38,773 bases of DNA from an uncultured Myxococcales bacterium (GCA_903847405.1 CAINDP010000184.1:1-38773), one strand, 5' to 3'. Shown: positions 1 through 8,296, counted from the stretch's first letter. The notes: generated by a model from the letters alone, not told the origin. A program made the numbers and translations.

Positions 1-137
1 CGCCCCCGCCCGCCGACGACCCGCCGCCCTTCCTGGGCCGCTGGCGCAACGTGTACCTGGCACTGGCCCTGACCGAAGCGACGATCATCGCCCTCCTGGC
101 CCTGCTGACGGTGCTGGCGTCGGGGTGCGCGCGATGA
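1..137 (+). CDS. C-terminal part of a small membrane protein (partial)
   Basis: The 3' end of a gene whose start lies before the window. The visible 44 residues begin with a Pro/Asp-rich stretch, then FLGRWRNVYLALAL, then one strongly hydrophobic segment (about residues 18-40) ending SGCAR. The layout suggests a short cytoplasmic part followed by a single membrane helix at the C-terminus. Its TGA (135-137) overlaps the ATG of the downstream symporter (ATGA), so the two are probably translationally coupled and the protein may be a small partner of that transporter. I do not recognise the family, and the missing N-terminus prevents a firmer call. Confidence 0.6.
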   Translation, partial: PPPADDPPPFLGRWRNVYLALALTEATIIALLALLTVLASGCAR

Positions 138-1846
138 CGGCCCTGGACTGGATCGTGCTGACCGCGACCACCGCCGTCATCGTCGTGTGGGGCATCGTGC
201 GCTACCGCGGCGCCCGGACCCTGGACGGCTACCTGCGCGGCGGCGATTCGCTGCGGTGGCCGACCATCGGCCTGTCCGTCATGGCCACCCAGGCCAGCGC
301 CATCACCTTCCTTTCGGTGCCCGGGCAGGCCTACGAGGACGGGATGCGCTTCATCCAGTTCTACTTCGGCCTGCCGCTGGCGATGATCGTGGTGTCCGCG
401 GTGTTCGTGCCCATCTACTACCGGCTGAAGGTCTACACGGCCTACGAGTACTTGGAAAGCCGCTTCGACCTGAAGGTGCGCCTGCTGGGGGCCGGCCTGT
501 TCCTGGTGTCGCGGGGCCTGGCCGCCGGGATCACCATCTACGCGCCGGCCATCCTGCTGTCGGCGATCCTGGGCTGGCCGCTGCAACTGACCAACCTGGG
601 CATCGGCGTGGTGGTCATCCTGTACACGGTGGTCGGCGGTTCCGAGGCCGTGTCGCAGACCCAGCGGCAGCAGATGATCGTGATCCTGGCCGGGCTGGTC
701 GCGACCGGCATCGTCGCGTTCGGCAAGTTGCCCGAGGGCGTCGGCATGGGCGACGCGGTGTCGCTGGCCGGTGCGCTGGGTCGCGTGAACGCCGTCGATA
801 CGTCGTTCAACTTCAACGACCGCTACAACCTGTGGTCGGGCCTGACGGGCGGCTTCTTCCTGGCGCTGGCCTACTTCGGGACGGACCAGTCGCAGGTCGG
901 ACGCTACCTGGGCGGGAAGTCGGTCACCGAAAGCCGCCTGGGACTGCTGTTCAACGGCATGTTCAAGATCCCGATGCAGGCCGCGATCCTGTTCCTGGGC
1001 GTCCTGGTGTTCGTGTTCCACGTGTTCGTGGCGCCGCCGGTCTTCTGGAACGGCCCGACCCTGGCCGCGGCCCGCGCATCGGCCGACGGGCCCGCGATCA
1101 CCCTGCTGGAGGACCGGTGGGCAGGGGACGTGGAGGCGCGACGGCAGGCGGCGACCGCGTTCATGGCCGCCCAGCACGCGGACGACGCGGCCGCCGAGGA
1201 TGCGGCACGAACCCGGTTGACCACGGCCCAGGGACGCATGGACGAAACGCGGACCCTGACCAAGGCAGCCATCCACGCGGCCGTCCCGGGCGCCGAAACC
1301 AAGGACGCCGACTACATCTTCCTGTCGTTCGCGCTGGCGAACCTGCCCGCCGGCCTGCTGGGCCTGCTGATCGCCGTCATCCTGGCCGCGGCGATGTCGT
1401 CGATTTCCGCCGAACTGTCCGCGCTGGGTTCGACCACCACGATGGACTACTACCGCCGCGTGTTCCGGCCCGACGCCGACAAGCGGCACACGGTCCGCGC
1501 GTCGAAGCTGTTCACCCTGCTGTGGGGCCTGGTCGCGGTGTCCTTCGCCACCTTCGCGTCCCTGGTGGACAACCTGATCCAGGCCGTGAACATCCTGGGC
1601 TCGCTGTTCTACGGCACGGTCCTGGGCCTCTTCATGGTGGCCTTCTTCGTCCGGCGCGTGGGCGCGACCGCCGTCTTCTGGGCCGCCGTCGTCACCGAGG
1701 CCGGCGTCATCGCCTGCTTCCTGTTCACCGACATCGGCTACCTCTGGTTCAACGTCATCGGCTGCATGGGGGTCGTCGGGCTGGGGCTCGCGCTGCAGGC
1801 CGCGGGCTTGGGGCGGCCCGTGGTGCCCACGGATCCTGCCGTGTAG
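134..1846 (+). CDS. Sodium:solute symporter (SSS/SLC5 family)
   Basis: A 570-residue polytopic inner-membrane protein of the SSS family, which moves small organic solutes (sugars, amino acids, vitamins or carboxylates) together with Na+. The N-terminal core has the family pattern: a first helix, YLRGGDSLRWPTIGLSVMAT with the small-residue-rich second helix, ITFLSVPG, and later FGTDQSQVGRYL. Many hydrophobic segments follow. An unusual hydrophilic, Ala/Asp/Glu-rich insertion lies at about residues 315-390, between helices, and looks helical; its role is unknown. The ATG at 134 is chosen over the in-frame GTG at 125 because it overlaps the upstream stop (ATGA). The substrate cannot be deduced from sequence or neighbours. 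Confidence 0.93.
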   Translation: MTALDWIVLTATTAVIVVWGIVRYRGARTLDGYLRGGDSLRWPTIGLSVMATQASAITFLSVPGQAYEDGMRFIQFYFGLPLAMIVVSAVFVPIYYRLKVYTAYEYLESRFDLKVRLLGAGLFLVSRGLAAGITIYAPAILLSAILGWPLQLTNLGIGVVVILYTVVGGSEAVSQTQRQQMIVILAGLVATGIVAFGKLPEGVGMGDAVSLAGALGRVNAVDTSFNFNDRYNLWSGLTGGFFLALAYFGTDQSQVGRYLGGKSVTESRLGLLFNGMFKIPMQAAILFLGVLVFVFHVFVAPPVFWNGPTLAAARASADGPAITLLEDRWAGDVEARRQAATAFMAAQHADDAAAEDAARTRLTTAQGRMDETRTLTKAAIHAAVPGAETKDADYIFLSFALANLPAGLLGLLIAVILAAAMSSISAELSALGSTTTMDYYRRVFRPDADKRHTVRASKLFTLLWGLVAVSFATFASLVDNLIQAVNILGSLFYGTVLGLFMVAFFVRRVGATAVFWAAVVTEAGVIACFLFTDIGYLWFNVIGCMGVVGLGLALQAAGLGRPVVPTDPAV

Positions 1847-1860
1847 GGAAGATGGGGACA

Positions 1861-1919
1861 GGAAAATGGGGCCAGACACCGATTTCCGGGACGTAAATCG
1901 GTGACTGTCCCCATTTTCC
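1861..1919. repeat. REP-like inverted repeat, copy A
   Basis: A 25-base left arm (1861-1885, beginning GGAAAATGGGGCCAGACACC) and a 25-base right arm (1895-1919, ending CTGTCCCCATTTTCC) pair at 23 of 25 positions around a 9-base loop. A further partial left end, ATGGGGACAG, lies at 1852-1861. The element sits 15 bases after the symporter stop. It belongs to the same family as the copies at 2856 and 38713. In other genomes, repeats of this kind (REP sequences) are mobilised by REP-associated tyrosine transposases; none is visible here. It could also form a transcript-end hairpin. Confidence 0.85.
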
Positions 1920-1943
1920 CACGCGGGTTTCCGGGCCGTTCGA

Positions 1944-1972
1944 TTGCCTGGACCACCCGGCTTTGGTAGGTT
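1944..1972 (+). promoter_or_regulatory. Putative promoter of the DUF2911 gene
   Basis: TTGCCT (1944-1949), 17 bases, TAGGTT (1967-1972). The predicted start of transcription is near 1979, giving a leader of about 23 bases before the ATG at 2002. The spacing and the TAGnnT form recur upstream of several other genes here. Confidence 0.45.
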
Positions 1973-2001
1973 GGGGGGCTTCCCTACTCGTGGAGAACAC
2001 C

Positions 2002-2850
2002 ATGATTCGTCGCACGCTGGCTTTCACGATCGCCCTCGCCGCCTACGGCCTGGGCATGTCCGCATTCGCTCAAACCGCACCCCTGCCCCTCCCGGCGGCC
2101 AGCCCGCACGCGTCGGTGACGCAGACGGTCGGCGTGACCGACATCACGGTCGACTACTCGTCCCCGGGCGTGAAGGGACGCGCCATCTTCGGCGGGCTGC
2201 TGCCGTGGGGAAAACTGTGGCGCGCCGGGGCCAACGCGGCCACGAAACTGACGGTCAGCCGTGACGTCACGGTCGCCGGGACCGCGGTCAAGGCCGGCAC
2301 CTACTCGATGTTCGCGATTCCGAACGAGGCCATCTGGACGCTGATCCTCAACACGAACGCCAACGCCAACACCGACGCCTACGACCCGAAACTGGACGTC
2401 CTGCGCGTCGAGGTGAAGCCGACGGCGATTCCGCCACGGGAGCGGCTGGCCTTCGTCTTTGCCGACACGACCGACGACGGCGTGCGCCTGGACCTGGAGT
2501 GGGAAAAGACCCAGGTCTCGCTGCCGATCCTGGTCGCCACGTCGGCCCTGGCGAAGTCGGACATCGAAGGCTATGTCGGCGCGGCCTGGCGCCCGCTGGC
2601 GACCGCGGCCCGCTACACGGCGGAAACGCTGAAGGACCCGGCGCGCGCCATGCAGTTGATCGACGCGTCCATCGCCGTGCAGCAGACCTGGTACAACGTC
2701 TGGATCAAGGCCGGCTTCCTGTCCCAGGCCAAGGACAACAAGGGCGCCTACGCGCTGGCCCGGAAGGCCCACGAACTGGGCCTGAAGGACAAGATGTTCT
2801 TCTACAAGGACCAGGTCGAAAAGGCGCTGAAGGAGTGGCCGAAGAAGTAG
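2002..2850 (+). CDS. Secreted DUF2911-domain protein
   Basis: A 282-residue exported protein. It starts MIRRTLAFTIALAA and has a typical Sec signal peptide ending near AFAQ (about residue 24). The mature part matches the DUF2911 family: SPHASVTQTVGVTDITVDYSS, then KGRAIFGGLLPWGKLWRAGAN, KAGTYSMFAIP and W..ILN, followed by a C-terminal helical part (about residues 195-282) with a TPR-like look (ARAMQLIDASI, AYALARKAHELG). The biochemical function of the family is unknown; it is common in Bacteroidota and Myxococcota as periplasmic or surface proteins. The ATG at 2002 is preceded by GGAG (1992-1995); an upstream in-frame start would place extra residues in front of the signal peptide and is less likely. 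Confidence 0.9.
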   Translation: MIRRTLAFTIALAAYGLGMSAFAQTAPLPLPAASPHASVTQTVGVTDITVDYSSPGVKGRAIFGGLLPWGKLWRAGANAATKLTVSRDVTVAGTAVKAGTYSMFAIPNEAIWTLILNTNANANTDAYDPKLDVLRVEVKPTAIPPRERLAFVFADTTDDGVRLDLEWEKTQVSLPILVATSALAKSDIEGYVGAAWRPLATAARYTAETLKDPARAMQLIDASIAVQQTWYNVWIKAGFLSQAKDNKGAYALARKAHELGLKDKMFFYKDQVEKALKEWPKK

Positions 2851-2855
2851 GCTGC

Positions 2856-2878
2856 AAAATGGGGACAGCCTCCTATTT
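2856..2878. repeat. REP-like repeat, copy B (half element, forms bshA stop)
   Basis: AAAATGGGGACAGCCTCCTA plus TTT: one arm of a variant of the same repeat family, with no opposite arm nearby. It begins 6 bases after the DUF2911 stop. Read on the minus strand (AAATAGGAGGCTGTCCCC) it contains the last sense codon AAA and the TAG stop of bshA, so the repeat borders and defines the 3' end of both convergent genes. Confidence 0.7.
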
Positions 2879-4054
2879 CCCCTGCCGTCCCAGCACCCGC
2901 CGGTAACACGCCTCGTACGCATCCAGCAGCGGCCCGTCCTGGAAGTGCGTGACTGCCCGCGCCCGGGCCTGGTGCCCGGCCTGCTCCCGACGTTCCCCGG
3001 GCGCCAGCAGCGACAGCACGGCGCGCGCCATGCCGTCCACGTCCCCGCAGGGCACCAGGTGGCCCCCCTCGTCGCCGTCCACCAGGTCGGGCAGCCCGCC
3101 CACGTCGGAGGCCACCACCGGGACGCCGCATGCCATCGCTTCCAGCGCGGCAACGCCGAAGCTTTCCGTTTCGCTGGGCAGCAGGAACACGTCGCAGTGC
3201 TGCAACAGCGGCACCAGGTCGTCCTGGCGCCCCAGGAAGCGCACGCGGGGTTCCAGGCCCTGCGAACGTGCACGCGCCTCGACGCCGGCGCGATCGGGGC
3301 CGTCCCCGATCATCAGCAGCCTGCACGGCAGCACCGCGTTCACGCGTTCGTACACCGCCAGCACGTCGTGGACCCGCTTGACGGGGCGGAAGTTCGACAC
3401 GTGGACCAGCGTCGGCGCGCCCGCGACCGCATCGTCCGTCGGGCCGCCCGTGCGTTCGAAAAGGTCCCGGATGCGTTCCGGCTGCCGGGCCCGGGGCGGC
3501 ACGAACTGCGCGCAGTCGACGAAGTTCGGGATGACCTCGATGTCCAGCCCGGGCAGATCCAGCACGGCGCGGGTGGCGTCGGCCAGGAAGCGCGACGGCA
3601 CCGTCACGGCGTCCGAGCGTTCGACCGACAGGCGCGTGACCGGGGTGTAACTGGGGTCCGCGCCGATGACCGTGATGTCCGTGCCGTGCAGGGTCGTCAC
3701 GATCTTCGGGCTGCGCGGGCCCAGCACCGCGGCCGCCAGGAAGGCGCTGGTCGCATGGGGGATCGCGTAGTGCACGTGCAGGATGTCGAGGTTCGCCGAC
3801 GTGGCCACCTCGACCATCCTGGAGGCCAGGGCCAGCGTGTAGGGCGGGTACTGGAAGACGGGGTAGTCGCGCACCTCGACCCGGTGGAACGCGGCCCCCG
3901 GCGTCGCAGTGAAGCGGCGCGGCGGGTCGGTGCCGATGAAGTGCACGAGGTGCCCGCGGCGGGCCATGGCCATGCCGATCTCGGCGGCGATCACGCCGCT
4001 GCCCCCGTAGGTCGGGTAGCACACGATGGCGATCCGGAGGGGCTGGTCCGTCAC
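2873..4054 (-). CDS. bshA: N-acetyl-alpha-D-glucosaminyl L-malate synthase BshA
   Basis: A cytoplasmic GT-B, GT4-family glycosyltransferase of 393 residues. It transfers GlcNAc from UDP-GlcNAc to L-malate, the first step of bacillithiol synthesis. Hallmarks are an N-terminal IVCYPTYGGSGVIAAEIG (residues 10-27), HGTDITVIG, VSNFRPVKRVHDV at the start of the second domain, and a nucleotide-sugar site LLPSETESFGVAALEAMACG. Length matches the family. The start is GTG at 4054, and it overlaps the TGA of bshC (GTGA), which indicates translational coupling. The stop codon is contributed by a REP-like repeat. The deacetylase BshB is not in this window, so the middle step must be encoded elsewhere. Confidence 0.96.
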   Translation of the reverse strand: MTDQPLRIAIVCYPTYGGSGVIAAEIGMAMARRGHLVHFIGTDPPRRFTATPGAAFHRVEVRDYPVFQYPPYTLALASRMVEVATSANLDILHVHYAIPHATSAFLAAAVLGPRSPKIVTTLHGTDITVIGADPSYTPVTRLSVERSDAVTVPSRFLADATRAVLDLPGLDIEVIPNFVDCAQFVPPRARQPERIRDLFERTGGPTDDAVAGAPTLVHVSNFRPVKRVHDVLAVYERVNAVLPCRLLMIGDGPDRAGVEARARSQGLEPRVRFLGRQDDLVPLLQHCDVFLLPSETESFGVAALEAMACGVPVVASDVGGLPDLVDGDEGGHLVPCGDVDGMARAVLSLLAPGERREQAGHQARARAVTHFQDGPLLDAYEACYRRVLGRQGK

Positions 4055-5670
4055 GGCAGGTCCACCTCGACGAGGTCCGAATGATACGGGATGACGGCCG
4101 CGATGAGTGCGGCCACCAGCGCCTGCGGGCCGTGCCGTGCGGCGAACGCCGGGAATCCGTAGACACGCTCCTGGGGGGTGTCTTCGGGCCAGAGCAGGTT
4201 CTTCAGGCGGTCCAGGCGCGCGACGCGGACGGTGTCGGACCGGTCGGCGACGTGGTGGACCCGGTGGGCCAGGCGTGCCAACTGGTGTTCGATGGCCTCT
4301 TCGGCCTTGCGCGCCACGCGGTCGAAGCCCGGGTCGTCCGCGGCGGCCTTGCCCAGGGCGGCCAGGGTCGCGGCCAGCGCCTCCCGGACCGGCGCAATCG
4401 CGGCTTCGGGGTCCACGGGGGCGTCCCCGTCGCGGGCGACCAGTTCCGCCAGAAGGTCTTGCCGCGGCGCGCCGGCGTCCAGCGGAGCGATGGCGAGCTG
4501 CCGGGAAAGGCGGCGGGCGGACGGTTCAACGATCAGGAAGCGGGCGCGCGGGACGGCCAGCGGCATCGGGCGCTCGAAGATTTCGTACAGCGGCGGCAAC
4601 TGGGCGAAGTAGGCCAGTTCCCCCGGCCCCCCGAGATAGGCGGCCGTCGGCAGCCAGATGTCCTGCAGCACGGGCCGCAGCAGCGCCGTCGTGGAAAAGG
4701 CGCGCGGCGAGGTTTGCAGGGCCGTCTGGAGGTCCTTCGCGCCGACATGGCCTTCCGCGCCTGCCAGCGCCCAGTGGCCATCGTCAGGGATCAGGCGATA
4801 GCGCGGCCCGTCGGGGCCGCCGGGGTGGAAGCACGACAGCGCGGCGCCCTCGCGGATGGGAACCTGCACCTTGAAGCCCGCCGCTTCGAGGGCCGCGGCG
4901 CGACCGGCCAGCGCGGCGGCGATGTCCCCGGCGCGCGCGATGGCATGGGCGTGGATGGGCACCGACAGCGCCGCCAGGGCGGGGTCGCGCGGATCCACCA
5001 GGAGGAGGCCCTCGTCGGCGAACAGTTCGGCCATGACCCCCGCGAAGGCATCGCCGAACGTCGCCTGGGGGCGATAGCGGCGGCGCAGCAACTCCAGCGT
5101 CGCATCCGCGTGGGGCAACCCGCCCAGGGCGTTGGCGAGTTCATCGAGCACAGTGTTCATCCCGGCGCCGAGGAAGCGGTGGGACAGGGACACGCGGGCG
5201 CCCTGGGAACCCAGGTCGTCGGTGATCCGGATGCGCCGGACCGCCCCGGTGACGGGATCGGGCAGCGCGACGGTGCGGACCTCCTCGAAATCGGCGTCCT
5301 CGGTCTGCAGCCAGAACACGGCCACGGCGGGGTGGCCCGTTTCGGCCTCCAGGGCCCGCGCGGTCGCGACGGCGGCGGCGGCCTTGTGCAGCGTGTACAG
5401 AGGCCCCAGGCACAGGCCCACCTGCTGCCCGGTGACGACGGCGACGGCCCCCGGTTCGGCCAGGCGCGCCAGGGCCGCGGTCCGCGAAGGGCTCTGGGGA
5501 CGCCGGGCCTCCTGCGCGACGATCGCCGCGTGCACCGCGGGATCGATGGGCCGCAGCGCCGCCGCCTCGACCGCCCGTCGGCGCTGCTCCGGGTCCCGGA
5601 AGGCCAGCGGCAACAGCGCGGTGGCGCGCGGCTCGCCCCGCAACCAGGAAGGGGTGAAGGCGTCGGGCAC
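4051..5670 (-). CDS. bshC: Bacillithiol biosynthesis cysteine-adding enzyme BshC
   Basis: A 539-residue protein that is proposed to add cysteine to GlcN-malate in the last step of bacillithiol synthesis. Family signatures are VTGQQVGLCLGPLYTLHKAA, AVFWLQTEDADFEEV, PTAAYLGGPGELAYFAQLPPLY near the active-site region, and a long helical C-terminal coiled-coil part (about residues 380-480). The open frame runs far upstream, but the start is set at GTG 5670: it has GGGAGG six bases before it and gives the usual family length (about 540). It is the first gene of a two-gene operon with bshA. A TATAAA box lies 22-27 bases upstream. Confidence 0.94.
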   Translation of the reverse strand: MPDAFTPSWLRGEPRATALLPLAFRDPEQRRRAVEAAALRPIDPAVHAAIVAQEARRPQSPSRTAALARLAEPGAVAVVTGQQVGLCLGPLYTLHKAAAAVATARALEAETGHPAVAVFWLQTEDADFEEVRTVALPDPVTGAVRRIRITDDLGSQGARVSLSHRFLGAGMNTVLDELANALGGLPHADATLELLRRRYRPQATFGDAFAGVMAELFADEGLLLVDPRDPALAALSVPIHAHAIARAGDIAAALAGRAAALEAAGFKVQVPIREGAALSCFHPGGPDGPRYRLIPDDGHWALAGAEGHVGAKDLQTALQTSPRAFSTTALLRPVLQDIWLPTAAYLGGPGELAYFAQLPPLYEIFERPMPLAVPRARFLIVEPSARRLSRQLAIAPLDAGAPRQDLLAELVARDGDAPVDPEAAIAPVREALAATLAALGKAAADDPGFDRVARKAEEAIEHQLARLAHRVHHVADRSDTVRVARLDRLKNLLWPEDTPQERVYGFPAFAARHGPQALVAALIAAVIPYHSDLVEVDLP

Positions 5671-5692
5671 GCGGGTCCTCCCGTTCACGACC

Positions 5693-5701
5693 TTTATAGC
5701 A
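5693..5701 (-). promoter_or_regulatory. Putative extended -10 promoter of bshCA
   Basis: On the minus strand the bases read TGCTATAAA: an extended -10 (TGn) next to TATAAA. It lies 22 bases before the bshC GTG, so the leader is short. A TTGGAC lies farther upstream but at 20-base spacing, so the extended element may carry the main recognition. Confidence 0.4.
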
Positions 5702-5706
5702 TGGGG

Positions 5707-5736
5707 TTCGCCGGGGAAGTCCAATGACGGGATAAT
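5707..5736 (+). promoter_or_regulatory. Possible promoter of the papain-like lipoprotein gene
   Basis: TTCGCC (5707-5712), 18 bases, GATAAT (5731-5736). The -10 is good, the -35 poor. The leader would be about 75 bases. Confidence 0.25.
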
Positions 5737-5817
5737 GGGCGACAGCGGGGGCGGCGACGTCCGCACCATCGACCAGGTCACACGGTTCATCGAAGAATGG
5801 CGAACGGGAGGTGAACG

Positions 5818-7716
5818 ATGTGGAATCCGATTTGGGTCGGGGCGGGAATCGGTGCGGCGGGCCGCAGGGCCCCGGGGCTGTTGGTGGCCGTCGTCCTGAT
5901 GTTTCTGGCGGCAGGATGCGGCGAATCCGGCACGACGGCCCCGCCCGACCTGCCGCTGACGGTCGCCAGCGCCACCATCACGGCGGCCGCGGGCGGCACG
6001 GTGGCGCTGCCGGATGGCACCCGCGTGGTGATCCCGCCGGGGGCGCTGTCCGCCGACACGACGGTGACGGTTTCCCGACCGCCGGCCCAGGTCTTCCACC
6101 CGGAGGGTTGGCTGGCGTCCGTGCTGCTGGAACCCGCGGGGACCACCTTCACGACGCCCGTCGACATCACGATCCCCTATGACCCGACGGGCATCGAAAC
6201 CCCGGACGACGTGGCTCTGGTCCACAGCAGCACGACCAACGAGCCCCGGGACGTCGGCGGCGAATCCAGCGCGACCGAACTGGTGACGGACGTGACGCGG
6301 TCGGCCGGCCGGATCACCGGACGCATCAGCCACTTTTCGCTGCTGGACGTGCTGTGGGTGCCCCAGATGTTCGTGTCGCCGCTGCTGCCCGGCCGGTACC
6401 TGCGCAGCGGCGACCTCCTGTACGCGCTGACCGATGGCGACAACGCCTACCGGAAGGCCTGGATCGTGCCCCTGCACGTGGGGATGTTCTTCGACAACGC
6501 GACCCACGACGGCGTCATCGAGTCCAGCCTCCCCACGGGCGGCTGCAACCCGCCCGCCAACGGCGTCGTGGACTGGCAGGGCTACACGGGTGACTGCGGC
6601 TTCCCGGCCCTGAAGGGCCAGCACGTCTGGGCCGGCGCGCGCCGCCCGCGCAACGTCACGGTCGCCCAGGGCCAGGCGGCGGTGACCAGCGCCCGCGCCT
6701 GGCTGGGCACGCCCTACGGCATGTCGGGCTTCGGCAACGCGACGATCGGCACGGGCGTGGACTGCGTGCAACTGGCCGAACTGGGCTGGAAGGGCGCGGG
6801 CGTCAACGTCACCTACACGCCACGGACGCTGCTGACGCCCTATGCGCAGTACAGCAACACGGTCCCGGTAACGGACATCGAGGTGCGACTGTCGGAAGGC
6901 GAGGTGCGCATCCCGATCGTGGCGGCCGTCCGAATGACCGACATCCTGTCCTTGAGCATGAACAGCTACGACGCGGCCGGCGACGGCCGGGTGGAGGCGG
7001 TGCTGACCCTGACCGCGGACGTGCCCGACATGATCGACGCGGGCCGCGCACGCCTGGAGGACCCGACCCTGCCCCCGAAGGAAACCGGCAAGTTCCCCAA
7101 ACAGGCCGTGAAGGACCTGGTCCTGCGCCCCACCACGGACGACGCCGACCTGACCCAGCACTTCCACCTGCGCGTGCAGGTGCCGTCCCGGGGCTTCGAC
7201 CGGACGTACGAACATTTCCTGTACGTCCACGTCGTGGACGACGTCAGCCAGCCGCCTCCCGGCACGGACCAGAACACGTGCAAGGTGGGGGCCCTGTGCG
7301 ACTACTGCGAAACGCCCCAGGTGGGCAGCGCGTGGCTGGGCGAGATGATGGTCATCTGGGACACGCCCACGCGGCTGTCGCAGTTCGGGCTGACGGGCAG
7401 CAACCCGACCACCGGCGAGGCCATCGAGTTCACGGTCAGTTTCCAGTCCGGCGTCGACGGCCCCGTGCCGGTGGAAACGACCTTCCAGACCGTGACCCGC
7501 AACCGCATCGTCGGGACCTACCTCCACGACCCCGAACTGACGGGGTTCTGCTGCGACTGGTACACCGCGCCGGATGGTACCCGGTCCGCCATCTACGGCG
7601 CACAGATCGACCTGACCTACTCGGGGAAACACGTGAACGGGACCCTCACGGTCCACACGAAGGAAGGGAAGGACGCGACGATCGACGTGACGGGCTGCAC
7701 CTGCCCGTGCACGTAG
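5818..7716 (+). CDS. Lipoprotein with ZU5-like domain and permuted papain-like (NlpC/P60-type) domain
   Basis: A 632-residue lipoprotein. The N-terminus ends in the lipobox LAAGC (Cys34). Residues about 50-120 (VASATITAAAGGTVALPDGT, VVIPPGALSADTTVTV) resemble a ZU5-type beta domain. Residues about 190-330 look like a permuted papain-fold amidase: SGDLLYAL, then VPLHVGMFFDN with His220, and about 95 residues later GVDCVQLAELG with Cys316. His before Cys is the order of the YiiX/YaeF-type permuted NlpC/P60 group, which act on peptides, lipids or amide bonds. The rest (about 340-632) is Cys-containing beta-rich sequence of unknown function, ending in a CTCPCT tail. Start: ATG 5818 with GGGAGGTGA at 5806-5814. 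It is transcribed away from bshC. The fold assignment is by motif only. Confidence 0.8.
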   Translation: MWNPIWVGAGIGAAGRRAPGLLVAVVLMFLAAGCGESGTTAPPDLPLTVASATITAAAGGTVALPDGTRVVIPPGALSADTTVTVSRPPAQVFHPEGWLASVLLEPAGTTFTTPVDITIPYDPTGIETPDDVALVHSSTTNEPRDVGGESSATELVTDVTRSAGRITGRISHFSLLDVLWVPQMFVSPLLPGRYLRSGDLLYALTDGDNAYRKAWIVPLHVGMFFDNATHDGVIESSLPTGGCNPPANGVVDWQGYTGDCGFPALKGQHVWAGARRPRNVTVAQGQAAVTSARAWLGTPYGMSGFGNATIGTGVDCVQLAELGWKGAGVNVTYTPRTLLTPYAQYSNTVPVTDIEVRLSEGEVRIPIVAAVRMTDILSLSMNSYDAAGDGRVEAVLTLTADVPDMIDAGRARLEDPTLPPKETGKFPKQAVKDLVLRPTTDDADLTQHFHLRVQVPSRGFDRTYEHFLYVHVVDDVSQPPPGTDQNTCKVGALCDYCETPQVGSAWLGEMMVIWDTPTRLSQFGLTGSNPTTGEAIEFTVSFQSGVDGPVPVETTFQTVTRNRIVGTYLHDPELTGFCCDWYTAPDGTRSAIYGAQIDLTYSGKHVNGTLTVHTKEGKDATIDVTGCTCPCT

Positions 7717-7728
7717 GACGCGGGGTTT

Positions 7729-8187
7729 TCAGCCCCCGGTCCCGGCCCGCCGCGCCAGGATTTCCTGGACCAGTTCGGCGGCGCTGCGGACGAACCGCGG
7801 GCACTGGCTGTGGTGCAGGCCCCGGTCCCGGAACGCCTGGAGCCCTTCCGGCGTGGACATGTCGATCCCCAGCAAATCCCGGCACAGCAGGGTTCCGTGC
7901 AGTTGCCGGAACCGGTCCACCAGTTCCCGGGCCGGACCGTAGCCCCGGTCCTTGTCCTCGGCCAGGGGCGAAGGGACCCCGCACGCAAGGCCGAGGGCCA
8001 TCAGCGCCCCCGTCAGGGCGCCGCAGGTTTCGCCGGACCGGGCCAGCCCGCCCCCGAAGGGCGCGGCCAGGCGAAGGCAGGTGTCGCGGTCCAGGCCCAG
8101 GGCGGGACCGCAGGACGCCAACACCGACTGGGCGCAGTTGAATTCCTGGAGCATCAGGGATTCGGCTTCGTCACCGGCCTTCATCAT
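7729..8187 (-). CDS. C_GCAxxG_C_C family redox protein
   Basis: A 152-residue cytoplasmic protein with the spaced cysteine pattern of the C_GCAxxG_C_C family: FNCAQSVL near the N-terminus, GGLARSGETCGALTGALMAL in the middle, and C-terminal cysteines in LLCRDLLGIDMSTPEG and HSQCPRFV. The cysteines are thought to bind a cofactor or act in redox reactions; no enzyme activity is established. Start: tandem ATG codons at 8187 and 8184, six bases after GGGAG; the open frame extends further upstream but the added sequence has no family similarity. It converges on the preceding lipoprotein gene with 12 bases between stops. Confidence 0.85.
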   Translation of the reverse strand: MMKAGDEAESLMLQEFNCAQSVLASCGPALGLDRDTCLRLAAPFGGGLARSGETCGALTGALMALGLACGVPSPLAEDKDRGYGPARELVDRFRQLHGTLLCRDLLGIDMSTPEGLQAFRDRGLHHSQCPRFVRSAAELVQEILARRAGTGG

Positions 8188-8215
8188 CGTCAACTCCCGG
8201 CGGACACCCGGGGAC

Positions 8216-8244
8216 TGTCTACTCCGGCCGGGCCCGGACTGCAA
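8216..8244 (-). promoter_or_regulatory. Putative promoter of the C_GCAxxG_C_C gene
   Basis: Minus-strand TTGCAG (8244-8239), 17 bases, TAGACA (8221-8216), with the ATG about 29 bases downstream. Confidence 0.4.
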
Positions 8245-8296
8245 TCGGGACGCAGGCTGCGCCACGTGCACCCGCCGGGGAGCCGCGCAGGTCGCG

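Noticed and set aside
5671-7656. N-terminal extension of BshC by more than 600 residues in the same frame
   Set aside because: The extra part is antisense to the papain-like lipoprotein gene, and the GTG at 5670 with GGGAGG gives the normal BshC length.
7717-7738. GGGG-TTTTCAG-CCCC hairpin between convergent genes as a terminator
   Set aside because: The stem is only about four pairs and no T-run follows on either strand, so it is too weak to call.
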